DNA from: JAVBRD01 sp031548365
GTDB lineage: Bacteria; Bacillota; Clostridia; Christensenellales; UBA1750
DNA: 25,122 nt
Assembly (NCBI GenBank): GCA_031548365.1
Contig: JAVBRD010000023.1
Coordinates: forward strand, 1 to 25,122
Direction of reading: 5' to 3'
The notes beneath the pieces were generated by a model. That model saw only the letters and a program-made list of their open reading frames with translations, made no database searches and had not been told where the DNA came from. Position 1 is the stretch's first letter. The number at the start of each line of letters is the position of its first letter. This document shows, in pieces, positions 1 through 7,649 of the stretch. The translations under genes were made by a program, and so were the position numbers.

Positions 1-10
1 GCTCAGACTT

Positions 11-96
11 TGGTGCCGCTGGCCGGACTCGAACCGGCACGACCAAACGGTCGGCGGATTTTAAGTCCGCCATGTCTGCCATTCCATCACAGCGGC
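11..96 (-). tRNA. tRNA-Leu (anticodon TAA)
   Basis: Read on the minus strand, the acceptor arm GCCGCTG pairs with CAGCGGC, followed by discriminator A and an encoded CCA (complement of 11-13). The anticodon stem is GCGGA/TCCGC with loop CTTAAAA, giving anticodon TAA, which reads UUA leucine codons. A long variable arm (CGACC/GGTCG) marks it as class II, as expected for tRNA-Leu. It has its own promoter just upstream and is not part of the neighbouring protein operon. Confidence 0.97.
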
Positions 97-125
97 AAGC
101 CGGACGGGATAAAGAGCCGTTTGAC

Positions 126-154
126 ATTTTACGCTCTTTGAGCGCGGATGTAAA
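126..154 (-). promoter_or_regulatory. Promoter of tRNA-Leu
   Basis: On the minus strand a -35 TTTACA (149-154) and a -10 TAAAAT (126-131) are separated by exactly 17 bases. The predicted start point is about 20 bases before the tRNA 5' end. The spacer holds a small perfect inverted repeat, CGCTC-TTT-GAGCG (132-144). Both hexamers match the housekeeping sigma consensus 5 of 6. Confidence 0.75.
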
Positions 155-175
155 GGGGTAAGCGGCGCGATCGCA

Positions 176-2353
176 TCATCCTTTGTACAGCAACTGATAC
201 GCGCTTGATAAATCCTTGCGTCCTTCGACGCTCAGCAAAAGCGTCATCGCGCCTGATTTGCCTGTTTTGGGGAGTTCCACTCGTACAGTGGGGCCTTGCA
301 GGTTGTGGTTGGGAGCGATCGGCAGCGTGTTCCAGACGCCGAGCGGCAACTTTGTCCCGTCCAGCATGAGCGTCGCGGTGACGACCAGAGACGCCATCTC
401 CTCGTAGCGATCGTTCAGAAGCCACAACTCCGCCGAGAACGACTCCCCGCCTTTGAACGAAAACTTGGGGATGCGCGCTGAAGCAAGCTGAGGACGGCAC
501 GCGGCCGCGACGTCGACGAACCCCGCCTTCGGCTCCGCGCCGTAACAGAGCAGACTGTTGTTAGCGGCGGTGGGCCATGGCTCATTTAGACACCAGTTGA
601 GCGCCATAGAACAGCGTGGTTTCTGCCTGCGCGATTCTTCAAAGATGCAGCGGTAGCCTTCGCCTTGTATCCACTGACCGCAAGCAATGAGCTGTTCAAG
701 GCTTTGCGAGGGCCCGAAGTAATCTTCGATGATGTCGATGTAGAGCCACGCGGTATCCGTGACGGTGTTCCACACGCCGAAAGCGTGGTGCTCCTGCCAC
801 GCGCCGTAGCGCTTGGGTGGCCACAGCTCATCCTCCGGGATGATCTGCTTGATGATGTCGATGTTCGCGGGCGCGGGCACGCCGAACTCCGTGTACGCGG
901 TGGCGGCGCTCTCCGGCATGACCTGGAACACCTCGCGGCCATCGCCATAGCGGAAGATATAGCACCCGTGCGCCATGCCCATGAGGGGAGATGTCGGAAT
1001 GAACGCGCGCGTCGGATCAAGGTCGAAGCAATTGCGGTTGAGGAGCCGTAGCGCAAGCGACTGCTCAGTCATCCCGGACCAGCCGTTGTAAAGCTCGTTA
1101 CCTCCGCACCACATCGCGAGACACGCGCGGTCGCGCAGCCGCAGGATGATGGAGCGTGACTCCTGATCCAGCACGCGCAGGTACTCGGGAGTACCCACGT
1201 AGTTGTTGCACGCGAGCGGGAACTCCTGCCAGACCATGATGCCCAGCTCGTCGCACATGTCAAAGAACGCGTCCTTGTTGACAATCGCTCCGCCCCACAC
1301 GCGCAGGATGTTCATGTTGGCCGCCGCCACGAGCGAGAGGTGCTTTTGATAGGTCTCAGCCGTCACCGCGCCCGGAAAAATTTCGGGACAGACAAAGTTC
1401 GAGCCTTTGGCGAAGATGTCGCGGCCGTTGACGCGCAGGGTGATGGGGGGCGTCGTGCGCGTCTTGGGGAATTCCTCGGGTGTCTGCCACGCGCCCGGGT
1501 ACTGCACAAGCTCGATGGTGCGGAACCCCACGCGCGAGCGCGCGATGTCCAGCATCTCGCCGGCGGGGCCGATCAGCGTGAGCTCGGAAGTATACAGCGC
1601 GGCAGCGCCGTGACCGTTTGGCCACCAAAGCGCGACATTTGGCACTTGCACGGTTTCCGCGATGACGTCGCCGCCACGAAAAACGCGCTCAAACGCCGTG
1701 TTCCCATCCGGCGCGATCAGCTTCCACTCAAGCGTCGCGGGGGCGGAGAGCTTTGCCGCAAGCCGCACTGTCCCGATCGTAAAGTCATCGGACACGCGCG
1801 CCGATGTTTCCGCCGCCACAATGTGCGTTCCACGCGTCTCAAGGTACGCGTCTTCCCACAAGCCGAGCGGCACGAGCCGGGGGTGAAAGTCCCAGCCGTA
1901 CGAGACGGCGGGCTTGACCGACTGGTCGGCCTGCTTGCGGTCGTCCGCAGGCGCGCCTTGGCGCTTGGGAATGGGCCAGATGGCGACGATCAGCTCGTCG
2001 CCCGGGTTGCCGATCCCTTCCAGCGAGAGGCAGCAAGGCGAGAACATGCCCTCCTGCGCGTGAACGGTTTTCCCGGCGACGCGCACCTCAAAACGGTAGT
2101 CCACGCCGCCCAACACGATGTAAGCGCGCTCCGATCCCCACTCGGGCAGCGTTGCGCGATAAAACCAGGCCTCATCCTCCATCCACTTGTACGCCTTGTA
2201 GTTCTCAGCGACGCGGTAGTCGGGCATGCCCTTTGCGCGCGCCCAATCCAGCTGCACCGCGCCGGGGACGACGGCGGGAACCCACTCGGAGGGCGTCGAG
2301 TTTGGCGAAGGCGAGTGACCGACCTCAAAGGCGAGCGAGATGCGTGTGCGCAT
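176..2353 (-). CDS. Glycoside hydrolase family 2, beta-mannosidase-like
   Basis: Probably removes terminal beta-mannosyl (or related) residues from oligosaccharides, most likely in the cytoplasm because no signal peptide is visible. The 725 residues show the GH2 order: an N-terminal jelly-roll (about 1-200, motif WMEDEAWFYR), an immunoglobulin-like sandwich, then a TIM barrel with RVWGG and DELGIMVWQEFPLACN. The GNE motif in CGGNELYNG puts the acid/base at E420; the likely nucleophile is E489 in YTEFGVPAP. It is somewhat shorter than typical beta-mannosidases (about 820-860). The ATG start is fixed by AAGGAGG eight bases upstream, which overlaps the TAA stop of the upstream peptidase gene, so translation is probably coupled. 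No terminator with a T-tract is visible after the stop. Family is secure; the exact sugar (mannose versus glucosamine) is not. Confidence 0.88.
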   Translation of the reverse strand: MRTRISLAFEVGHSPSPNSTPSEWVPAVVPGAVQLDWARAKGMPDYRVAENYKAYKWMEDEAWFYRATLPEWGSERAYIVLGGVDYRFEVRVAGKTVHAQEGMFSPCCLSLEGIGNPGDELIVAIWPIPKRQGAPADDRKQADQSVKPAVSYGWDFHPRLVPLGLWEDAYLETRGTHIVAAETSARVSDDFTIGTVRLAAKLSAPATLEWKLIAPDGNTAFERVFRGGDVIAETVQVPNVALWWPNGHGAAALYTSELTLIGPAGEMLDIARSRVGFRTIELVQYPGAWQTPEEFPKTRTTPPITLRVNGRDIFAKGSNFVCPEIFPGAVTAETYQKHLSLVAAANMNILRVWGGAIVNKDAFFDMCDELGIMVWQEFPLACNNYVGTPEYLRVLDQESRSIILRLRDRACLAMWCGGNELYNGWSGMTEQSLALRLLNRNCFDLDPTRAFIPTSPLMGMAHGCYIFRYGDGREVFQVMPESAATAYTEFGVPAPANIDIIKQIIPEDELWPPKRYGAWQEHHAFGVWNTVTDTAWLYIDIIEDYFGPSQSLEQLIACGQWIQGEGYRCIFEESRRQKPRCSMALNWCLNEPWPTAANNSLLCYGAEPKAGFVDVAAACRPQLASARIPKFSFKGGESFSAELWLLNDRYEEMASLVVTATLMLDGTKLPLGVWNTLPIAPNHNLQGPTVRVELPKTGKSGAMTLLLSVEGRKDLSSAYQLLYKG

Positions 2354-2365
2354 GGTTCGGCCTCC

Positions 2366-2965
2366 TTATGTGTGCAATGGCCAAGGCACGAATATGCCCT
2401 CTGTGTCGTCAAGGCGGATGAGGCGGATTCCGGACTCGTCCTCAAATGCGGCAACGCGCTCAGCGAACCGGTCGTACTTGGCGGCGTACCGCGTGTAGTG
2501 TGGGCAAATGTCAATCTGCGTAAAACCAAGCCCGGTGAAGTCGTTCAGCCCGGCGGCGTCGTTCATTTGCGGGTCGAACGCAGCGATAAGCTCAAGCGTT
2601 GTGCCCAGCACGATGCTGCCCGCGCTGCAGCCAACAAGCAATCCGTCCGAAGCTAAAAAGCGTTCCAGCTCGGGTTTGAGAGGCCGCAGGTGCTTCAAAA
2701 GGCAGAAGGGGTTGCCGCCCATGAGAAAGATGACATCGAAGCCGAGCAGGGCTTCACCATCCTCGAACTCAACGTCATAACATGACACCTGCAGGCCGAG
2801 CGACTCAAGCGCGGCGGTGTGCCGCGGGACGTTCCAGTCTTTGTTTTTGTAGCCCACCGAAGCGGTCGTGACCAGCGCAGCTTTTTTGGATTCAGGCCTG
2901 AGCGCGCGCGCGGCATCACGCAGCAGCGCTTCGGAAGTCAAGCCGTTTGATGTCAGGAGGATCAT
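2366..2965 (-). CDS. Peptidase S51 / peptidase E-like protein
   Basis: Resembles dipeptidase E (aspartyl dipeptidase) and cyanophycinase-type serine hydrolases, which have a class I glutamine amidotransferase-like fold. The 199 residues contain the nucleophile elbow GCSAGS with S114, and ICPHY with the likely catalytic H156. The spacing is close to that of E. coli PepE (S120, H157). MGGNPF near residue 83 matches the conserved glycine-rich loop of the family. No signal peptide, so probably cytoplasmic. Its ATG overlaps the TGA of dnaA in the sequence ATGA, and it has no ribosome binding site of its own, which points to translational coupling with dnaA. Substrate is unknown; it need not be an Asp-X dipeptide. 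Confidence 0.85.
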   Translation of the reverse strand: MILLTSNGLTSEALLRDAARALRPESKKAALVTTASVGYKNKDWNVPRHTAALESLGLQVSCYDVEFEDGEALLGFDVIFLMGGNPFCLLKHLRPLKPELERFLASDGLLVGCSAGSIVLGTTLELIAAFDPQMNDAAGLNDFTGLGFTQIDICPHYTRYAAKYDRFAERVAAFEDESGIRLIRLDDTEGIFVPWPLHT

Positions 2966-4317
2966 GTCGTCAGTTTCTTTTTGATGTCATCAACGTACAA
3001 CCGAACGCGCGGATCGGTCTTCATGTCGCCAACGATTTTGTCGTACGCGTGAAGCACGGTGGAGTGGTCGCGCCCGCCGAACGCCGCGCCGATGGCGATG
3101 AGCGGCTGATCGGTCATCTCACGCGAGAGGTACATGCCGATTTGGCGGGGGAGGGTGACCTCGCGGTCACGGCGCTTCCCGGTCAGCTCCTCCACGCGCA
3201 GACTGAAAAATTCTGCGATGGTTAAAAGGATCGTCTCGGGCGTCAAACGGCGCAGGTCTTTGCGCGCGAGCATGTCGTGGAGCGCTTCAATCGCCAGCTC
3301 GAGCGTGATGGGGCGGGAGATCAGGGATGCGTACGCGCACACGCGCGTCAGACTGCCCTCGAGCTCGCGGATGTTGGAGTCGACCTGCTGCGCGATATAG
3401 TTGAAGACATCGGCGGGAACGTGCGTGCTTTCCTGCTCCGCCTTTTTCCGGAGGATGGCGATGCGCGTCTCAAGATCCGGCCTTTGGATATCACATATCA
3501 ACCCCCACTCAAAGCGGGAGCGGAGCCGCTCGCCCAGCAGCGGAATCTCGCGCGGCTGCTTGTCCGAGGTCACGACGATCTGTTTGTCGGCCTGATGGAG
3601 CGCGTTGAACGTGTGGAAAAACTCTTCTTCAGTCTGCGTCTTGCCTGCGATGAACTGGATGTCGTCCACGAGCAACACGTCCACGCTCCTGTAACGTTCA
3701 CGGAAGCGGTCGCGCAGATCGTTGTTGCGCACGGTGGAGATGGTGGAGATAAACTCGTTTGTGAAGTCTTCGCTCGTGATGTAGAGCACCTTGGCCGAAG
3801 CGTTTTGCTGCTGTATCAGGTGTCCGATGGCGTGCATCAGGTGCGTCTTGCCCAAACCGACGCCACCGTAGATAAAAAGCGGGTTGTACGCGCGGGCCGG
3901 GTTCTCCGCCACAGCGTGCGACGCGGCGAGCGCGAATCGGTTAGACGAGCCGACCACGAACGTATCAAACGTGTATTTCGGCTGAAGCTTGGAAGCGCGC
4001 ACCATCTCCGCCTGCGCGTTTTCGCGCTGGCTGCTCGCTTCGAGCAGCGCCTGCACCTCGTCGGCCGATAAATAACGCGCGCGAAGCGCTTGACCGGACA
4101 ACCGGGCAAGCGCGCTCGTGATAAAATCGTCGTACATGGTGGACAGCATCTGTCGGGCGATGCGGTTGTCGACCTCGACGACCAGCGCCTCATCCTGCAC
4201 CATGACGGGGCGCGCGTTCGCCACCCACGCGTTATAGCTCGCGATGTTGATCTCTTTGGCCAGCATTTCGCTCACGCCGCTCCAAAGCTCTCTGGCGTTG
4301 TTGGCTGTCAAGCGCAC
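2962..4317 (-). CDS. dnaA: Chromosomal replication initiator protein DnaA
   Basis: Binds DnaA boxes and melts the replication origin; the ATP form is active. All four domains are present in 451 residues: domain I (1-80) for helicase/partner contacts, a short linker (about 85-110), AAA+ domain III starting at LQPKYTFDTF with Walker A GGVGLGKTH (151-159) and Walker B LLVDDIQF (D218/D219), and domain IV with the DNA-binding signature FGGRDHSTVLHA from about 413. The annotated GTG (4317) lies only about 3 bases from AGGAG; an in-frame TTG two codons on (4311-4309) has a better 9-base spacing and may be the true start. Context is unusual: no dnaN, recF or rpmH beside it. It is second in an operon after a lipoprotein gene (26-base gap) and overlaps the peptidase gene downstream by 4 bases. 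No decay is seen. Confidence 0.98.
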   Translation of the reverse strand: MRLTANNARELWSGVSEMLAKEINIASYNAWVANARPVMVQDEALVVEVDNRIARQMLSTMYDDFITSALARLSGQALRARYLSADEVQALLEASSQRENAQAEMVRASKLQPKYTFDTFVVGSSNRFALAASHAVAENPARAYNPLFIYGGVGLGKTHLMHAIGHLIQQQNASAKVLYITSEDFTNEFISTISTVRNNDLRDRFRERYRSVDVLLVDDIQFIAGKTQTEEEFFHTFNALHQADKQIVVTSDKQPREIPLLGERLRSRFEWGLICDIQRPDLETRIAILRKKAEQESTHVPADVFNYIAQQVDSNIRELEGSLTRVCAYASLISRPITLELAIEALHDMLARKDLRRLTPETILLTIAEFFSLRVEELTGKRRDREVTLPRQIGMYLSREMTDQPLIAIGAAFGGRDHSTVLHAYDKIVGDMKTDPRVRLYVDDIKKKLTT

Positions 4318-4343
4318 ACACTCCTATGCGTCTGCACATATTT

Positions 4344-5636
4344 TCACGGGAGGGGAATCTGTAGTTCTTCGCTGCCAAAGACAAGCATTTCCGGCAGAAC
4401 ATCGAAAGGGACGGCGAACAGGATGCCGTCCGCTGTGAGCTTAACCGCGGGATGCCTTTTTTTCTCTTCGTCCGAAAGGGCAAAGTCCTTCCACTTCGCC
4501 TTGAGGTCATCCGCCCGATCGGATGAAACCTCAAGCAGGACGCTGATTTGGCTGCCTGTGGGCAGGTATCCCGTGTTGGCCTCGCTGCGAGCGGAATAAA
4601 GTGTGGATCGCTCGACGCGCACGTGCGCATCGCCAACCTCCATCTCGGGGTCGTCATCGGCCCGCACTTCGGTGTTGTACTGCGGCGTTAGCAGTGTGAG
4701 GTATACCGCGCTTGTTCCCTGTGCGGGCTTTGTCTTGGGGATAAAACCATCGAACCCGTCCGCCGCCGAGGCCGGGAACACGTCGACGAGGATTTCCATC
4801 CCGCCCACATCCGCGTGCGCCGTCAAGACGCCGTTTGTATCCTTGATGTTGTCTTTCCCGACGATGTTGTCCAGAATCGTGCGCACATCCCGGTCGGATG
4901 GCGAGCTCGCGCCCACCATAAAGCTGAAATCCCCGCGGCGGCTCTCGATCGCGGTGACGTACTGAATGGTCACCCACTGGGGTAACCCGGGGAAAACGGA
5001 ACCGTCCAGAGGCCCGCACTGACGGATATCCCCGCCGTCCGCGCTTGAGTACGCGGCGACGCGTCCATAGACATTCTGGGTAACGACACATGGTATATTG
5101 TCAGGTACGGCGTACGAGCCAATCTCCACTCTTGTAGCGCCCTCGCCATAGAAGAGATGCACGTTCATGGCCGTGGGCGGCGCGGTGCTGCTCATCGTCA
5201 CAAGATCGCGACCATCAGGCGCGCCTGCGACTTCTATATGCGCAATGTGCATCTCGTTGGCGTCGCTGTACAGGCTCAGTTGGCTCGCCGTTCCTTTGGG
5301 GACGTACAGGTCAATGGTGATGATGGGGGAGCCTTCCGTCTCCGGAACACCCTGCGCTTCCAACGGCCACAACACGTTGAGCACCTCGGGCTTGAGCGCG
5401 TCGGGCAGGGGGGTGGGCGCGAGCGTCGGTACCGGCGCGGGAGTGGTCAGCGGCGCGGGCGTGGCGGCGGGAGGTGCGGGCGTGGACACCGGCACCGGCG
5501 TCTCGGGCGGCTGTGTTGGCGCGATCACCGCGCCGCTCGTGGGTTCTGGCGTGACGACTGGCGCCTGTGGCTGGCATGCGGATATCACGAGCGCGGCGAT
5601 CAAAAGCAGCGCCAGCAGTAATGCGTGGCGTTTCAT
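4344..5636 (-). CDS. Lipoprotein of unknown function with Pro-rich stalk
   Basis: Not recognised beyond being an exported lipoprotein. The 430 residues start with MKRH, a hydrophobic stretch and a lipobox VISAC, so C21 should be lipidated and the protein anchored outside the membrane. Residues about 22-85 are a Pro/Thr/Ala/Val-rich low-complexity stalk. The rest looks globular, beta-rich and acidic, with no membrane segment and no catalytic motif I can name; it ends in IPLP. The ATG at 5636 is chosen because GAGGAGGT lies 8-9 bases upstream and a signal peptide follows at once; the open frame extends further upstream but without either. A strong promoter sits 47 bases before it. It is the first gene of the dnaA operon, 26 bases before dnaA. 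Confidence 0.8.
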   Translation of the reverse strand: MKRHALLLALLLIAALVISACQPQAPVVTPEPTSGAVIAPTQPPETPVPVSTPAPPAATPAPLTTPAPVPTLAPTPLPDALKPEVLNVLWPLEAQGVPETEGSPIITIDLYVPKGTASQLSLYSDANEMHIAHIEVAGAPDGRDLVTMSSTAPPTAMNVHLFYGEGATRVEIGSYAVPDNIPCVVTQNVYGRVAAYSSADGGDIRQCGPLDGSVFPGLPQWVTIQYVTAIESRRGDFSFMVGASSPSDRDVRTILDNIVGKDNIKDTNGVLTAHADVGGMEILVDVFPASAADGFDGFIPKTKPAQGTSAVYLTLLTPQYNTEVRADDDPEMEVGDAHVRVERSTLYSARSEANTGYLPTGSQISVLLEVSSDRADDLKAKWKDFALSDEEKKRHPAVKLTADGILFAVPFDVLPEMLVFGSEELQIPLP

Positions 5637-5671
5637 GGCGTAAACCTCCTCGGAACGTGGCGCGAATGGCA

Positions 5672-5680
5672 TTTTCCACA
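5672..5680. promoter_or_regulatory. DnaA box at the dnaA-operon promoter
   Basis: TTTTCCACA matches the DnaA-box consensus TTWTNCACA at every position. It spans roughly -4 to +5 relative to the predicted transcription start of the promoter at 5683-5711, whose transcript reaches dnaA. A box at this place would let DnaA repress its own operon, as is known for dnaA promoters in E. coli and B. subtilis. Only one box is seen here, not an origin-like cluster. Confidence 0.5.
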
Positions 5681-5682
5681 CC

Positions 5683-5711
5683 ATCATAACGCACGGAAGC
5701 GCATTTGTCCA
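5683..5711 (-). promoter_or_regulatory. Promoter of the lipoprotein-dnaA operon
   Basis: On the minus strand a -35 TGGACA (5706-5711) and a -10 TATGAT (5683-5688) are separated by exactly 17 bases, each matching the housekeeping consensus 5 of 6. The predicted start near 5676 leaves a leader of about 40 bases before the lipoprotein ATG. No other comparable promoter is visible upstream of dnaA, though one inside the lipoprotein gene cannot be excluded. Confidence 0.7.
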
Positions 5712-5758
5712 TGATACGCTTCGTGGCGTTTGCGCACGTATGTCTGACGATGATACGC

Positions 5759-5796
5759 AAAAGCCCCCGCAAAGCGCATTGCCTCTTTGCGGGAGC
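5759..5796 (-). terminator. Rho-independent terminator of spoIVA
   Basis: On the minus strand the arms 5796-5785 and 5774-5763 form a 12-base-pair stem (GCTCCCGCAAAG with CTTTGCGGGGGC, one G-U pair) and a 10-base loop, followed by TTTT. It lies about 29 bases past the spoIVA stop and separates spoIVA from the dnaA-operon promoter. Confidence 0.88.
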
Positions 5797-5824
5797 CTGG
5801 ACTGTGCCACCTGGTGTTGGTTGG

Positions 5825-7303
5825 CTAGAGTAAAATGCAGATGAGTCCGCCGCTTCCGTCGTTGATGATGCGCTGGAGCGTGCTCTGAATTTTGACTTGC
5901 ACATCCTCAGGCATGCGCTGGAGCTTGTTGGAAAGCCCTTCCTTGACGAGTTCGTGGAGCGACTTGCCGAACATGTTGGTGCCCCAGATCTTCTTCGGGT
6001 CATTCTCAAACTCGGACAGCAGGTACTTGACGAGCTCCTCGGATTGCTTCTCTGTACCCACGATCGGACTGACTTCCGTTTGGATGTCCACGCGGATCAG
6101 GTGCAGACTGGGCGCGCTCGCTTTGAGCCTGACGCCGAAGCGGTTGCCCTGCCTGACAATCTCCGGCTCTTCCAGCATGAGCTCCTCCTGCGTGGGCGCG
6201 ACCAGGCCATAACCCGTCGCGCGAACTGAGTCGAGCGCGTCCGAAACGCGGTCGTACTCGCGTTTAGCGCTCACAAGGTCGCCCATGAGTGAGAGCAAAT
6301 GCGCCTCTCCCTTGACCTGGGTGCCGCATTGTTCGCCCAGCACCTGGTAGAACAGCGACTTGGGCAGCGGGAGCGAGAACGACAGAGTCCCTCTTCCCAG
6401 CGCGATCTCTGTGATCTCGGGCGTGCCTCCGTGCGGCGAGTCCGCGAACGATTTCGGGAGGAGCGCGTGGTCGCGGATCTTGTGGAGGCTGGCCGCCGCG
6501 CCGCGCATGCCATCCATGAGCGACTCAACAAGCCAGTGATCCTCGGGCAGCGCCTCCACCCAGTCCGGCACGTCCAGACGTGCCTCCGTGATCGGAAACT
6601 CGCTGAGAACGCGTGCGAGCAAGTCGTTGATCTCGTCGTTTGTCATGGCGGCGGCATTGATGAGCGAAACCGGCACACCGTACTTTTCCTCGAGCGCCGC
6701 GCGCAGCCCCTTGGCTTCAGAAGATTCCGGGCTCGCTGAGTTGAGTACGATCAGGAACGGCTTGCCCGTCGCCTTGAGCTCGCTCACAACGCGTTCCTCG
6801 GCTTCCACGTAGGAGAGTCTCGGAATGTCCGTGACCGTGCCGTCCGTGGTGACCACCACACCGATGGTCGAGTGCTCCGTGATGACCTTTTGCGTGCCGA
6901 TCTCCGCCGCGTCCTCAAAGGGAATGTCGTGGTCGTACCACGGTGTTTTGACCATGCGCGGCGCTTGCCCTTCCTCGCTCCCGACAGCGCCCTTGACCAT
7001 GTACCCCACGCAGTCCACCATGCGCACGCGCATGTCGGCCGCCTCGCTGAGCGTCACCTCAACAGCCTCGTTGGGCACAAACTTGGGTTGGGTCGTCATG
7101 ATGGTGCGCCCCGAACCGGACTGGGGCATTTCGTCAACCGCGCGCTCGCGGTCCGGACCGGGCTCCATAGCGGGTAAGACCAGCTGGTCCATGAATCGGG
7201 CGATGAACGTCGACTTGCCCGTGCGTACCGGCCCGACTACGCCGATGTAGATGTCGCCGCAGGTTCTCTCGGCGATGTCGCGATACAGGTTGTATCGTTC
7301 CAT
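5825..7303 (-). CDS. spoIVA: Stage IV sporulation protein A (SpoIVA)
   Basis: ATPase that polymerises on the forespore surface and forms the base of the spore coat; it is also needed for cortex assembly. The 492 residues equal the length of the B. subtilis protein and match what I know of its sequence along the whole length. GVVGPVRTGKST (21-32) is Walker A with K30; TIMTTQPKFVP carries the conserved threonines; RMVDCVGY is the Walker B region; and the C terminus GSGGLICILL is nearly identical to the membrane-targeting end of the family. The ATG at 7303 is preferred over an ATG 18 codons upstream because AGGAGG lies 7-8 bases before it and the family starts at this point (MERYNLYRDIAERT). Monocistronic, with its own terminator. 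In B. subtilis it is expressed in the mother cell under SigE. Confidence 0.98.
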   Translation of the reverse strand: MERYNLYRDIAERTCGDIYIGVVGPVRTGKSTFIARFMDQLVLPAMEPGPDRERAVDEMPQSGSGRTIMTTQPKFVPNEAVEVTLSEAADMRVRMVDCVGYMVKGAVGSEEGQAPRMVKTPWYDHDIPFEDAAEIGTQKVITEHSTIGVVVTTDGTVTDIPRLSYVEAEERVVSELKATGKPFLIVLNSASPESSEAKGLRAALEEKYGVPVSLINAAAMTNDEINDLLARVLSEFPITEARLDVPDWVEALPEDHWLVESLMDGMRGAAASLHKIRDHALLPKSFADSPHGGTPEITEIALGRGTLSFSLPLPKSLFYQVLGEQCGTQVKGEAHLLSLMGDLVSAKREYDRVSDALDSVRATGYGLVAPTQEELMLEEPEIVRQGNRFGVRLKASAPSLHLIRVDIQTEVSPIVGTEKQSEELVKYLLSEFENDPKKIWGTNMFGKSLHELVKEGLSNKLQRMPEDVQVKIQSTLQRIINDGSGGLICILL

Positions 7304-7356
7304 GGTTTTCCCTCCTGATTTGTCCCCTAAGGCGTGACTTACGCTGATTCGCTTCA

Positions 7357-7385
7357 AAACTATGCGTCTCTTGTCCCGCGTATGC
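7357..7385 (-). promoter_or_regulatory. Possible SigE-type promoter of spoIVA
   Basis: On the minus strand GCATACG (7379-7385) and CATAGTTT (7357-7364) are separated by 14 bases. They partly match the mother-cell SigE consensus (GHATATT, then CATACAHT, spacing about 14-15). The predicted leader is about 47 bases. The match is imperfect (5 of 7 and 6 of 8), and the call leans on known SigE control of spoIVA. Confidence 0.35.
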
Positions 7386-7394
7386 CGCTATGGA

Positions 7395-7437
7395 GCAAAC
7401 AAAATCAGGCGCCGCCCTTTAGAGCTCCGGCGGCCTG
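7395..7437 (-). terminator. Terminator after the small ORF, upstream of spoIVA
   Basis: On the minus strand CAGGCCGCC (7437-7429) pairs with GGCGGCGCCTG (7416-7406) with a small bulge, followed by the T-rich ATTTTGTTTG. It implies that a minus-strand transcript crosses the 7.4-7.6 kb stretch and ends here, before the spoIVA promoter. Confidence 0.55.
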
Positions 7438-7463
7438 TACTCGCTGGCCTTGAGCTGATCGTT

Positions 7464-7622
7464 CTACACCCGCTCAAAGTTTTCGGAAAAACACAATGTG
7501 ACCCGGAACACGCCCGCGCGCCGCGCCTCTGGGAAGTCCAAATCGAGGTTCCAGTGATCGCCAAAGGCATTGTCAGTCCTATTGTCATTATAACTCTTTG
7601 TGTACACGAAAAAGGGACGCAT
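7464..7622 (-). CDS. Small ORF of unknown function (52 aa), possibly broken
   Basis: Not recognised. It starts at ATG 7622 (MRPFFVYTKSYND) and ends at TAG with ENFERV. It is polar and aromatic-rich (FGDHWNLDLDFPEARR), and its codon use looks like that of its neighbours. Beyond the TAG the same frame stays open for 14 more plausible codons (NDQLKASEYRPPEL) to a TAA at 7421-7419 and then a terminator. One nonsense change (for example CAG to TAG) in a 67-residue gene would therefore explain it. The frame is also the frame of the isomerase upstream, whose TAG lies ten codons before this ATG. An AAGGGG 7 bases before the ATG could serve as ribosome binding site, but it sits inside a terminator-like hairpin. 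It may be a real small gene, a decayed one, or chance. Confidence 0.4.
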   Translation of the reverse strand: MRPFFVYTKSYNDNRTDNAFGDHWNLDLDFPEARRAGVFRVTLCFSENFERV

Positions 7623-7635
7623 CACTGCGCCCCTT
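7609..7635 (-). terminator. Terminator of the oxidoreductase-isomerase operon
   Basis: On the minus strand AAGGGGCGCA (7635-7626) pairs with TGCGTCCCTT (7621-7612), one G-U pair, with loop GTGA, followed by TTTTT. It lies 14 bases past the isomerase stop. The same hairpin contains the candidate ribosome binding site and start codon of the small ORF. Confidence 0.8.
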
Positions 7636-7649
7636 GTCCGAAAGCCAAG

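Noticed and set aside
1340..2656. 438-codon plus-strand open frame
   Set aside because: Lies antisense to the GH2 and peptidase genes; Arg/His-rich product with no family features. Shadow of GC-rich coding DNA.
3612..3620. DnaA-box-like TGTGGAAAA inside dnaA
   Set aside because: It encodes the highly conserved FFHTF of DnaA, so the protein sequence explains it.
3277..4071. 264-codon plus-strand open frame
   Set aside because: Antisense to dnaA, which is certain; composition atypical.
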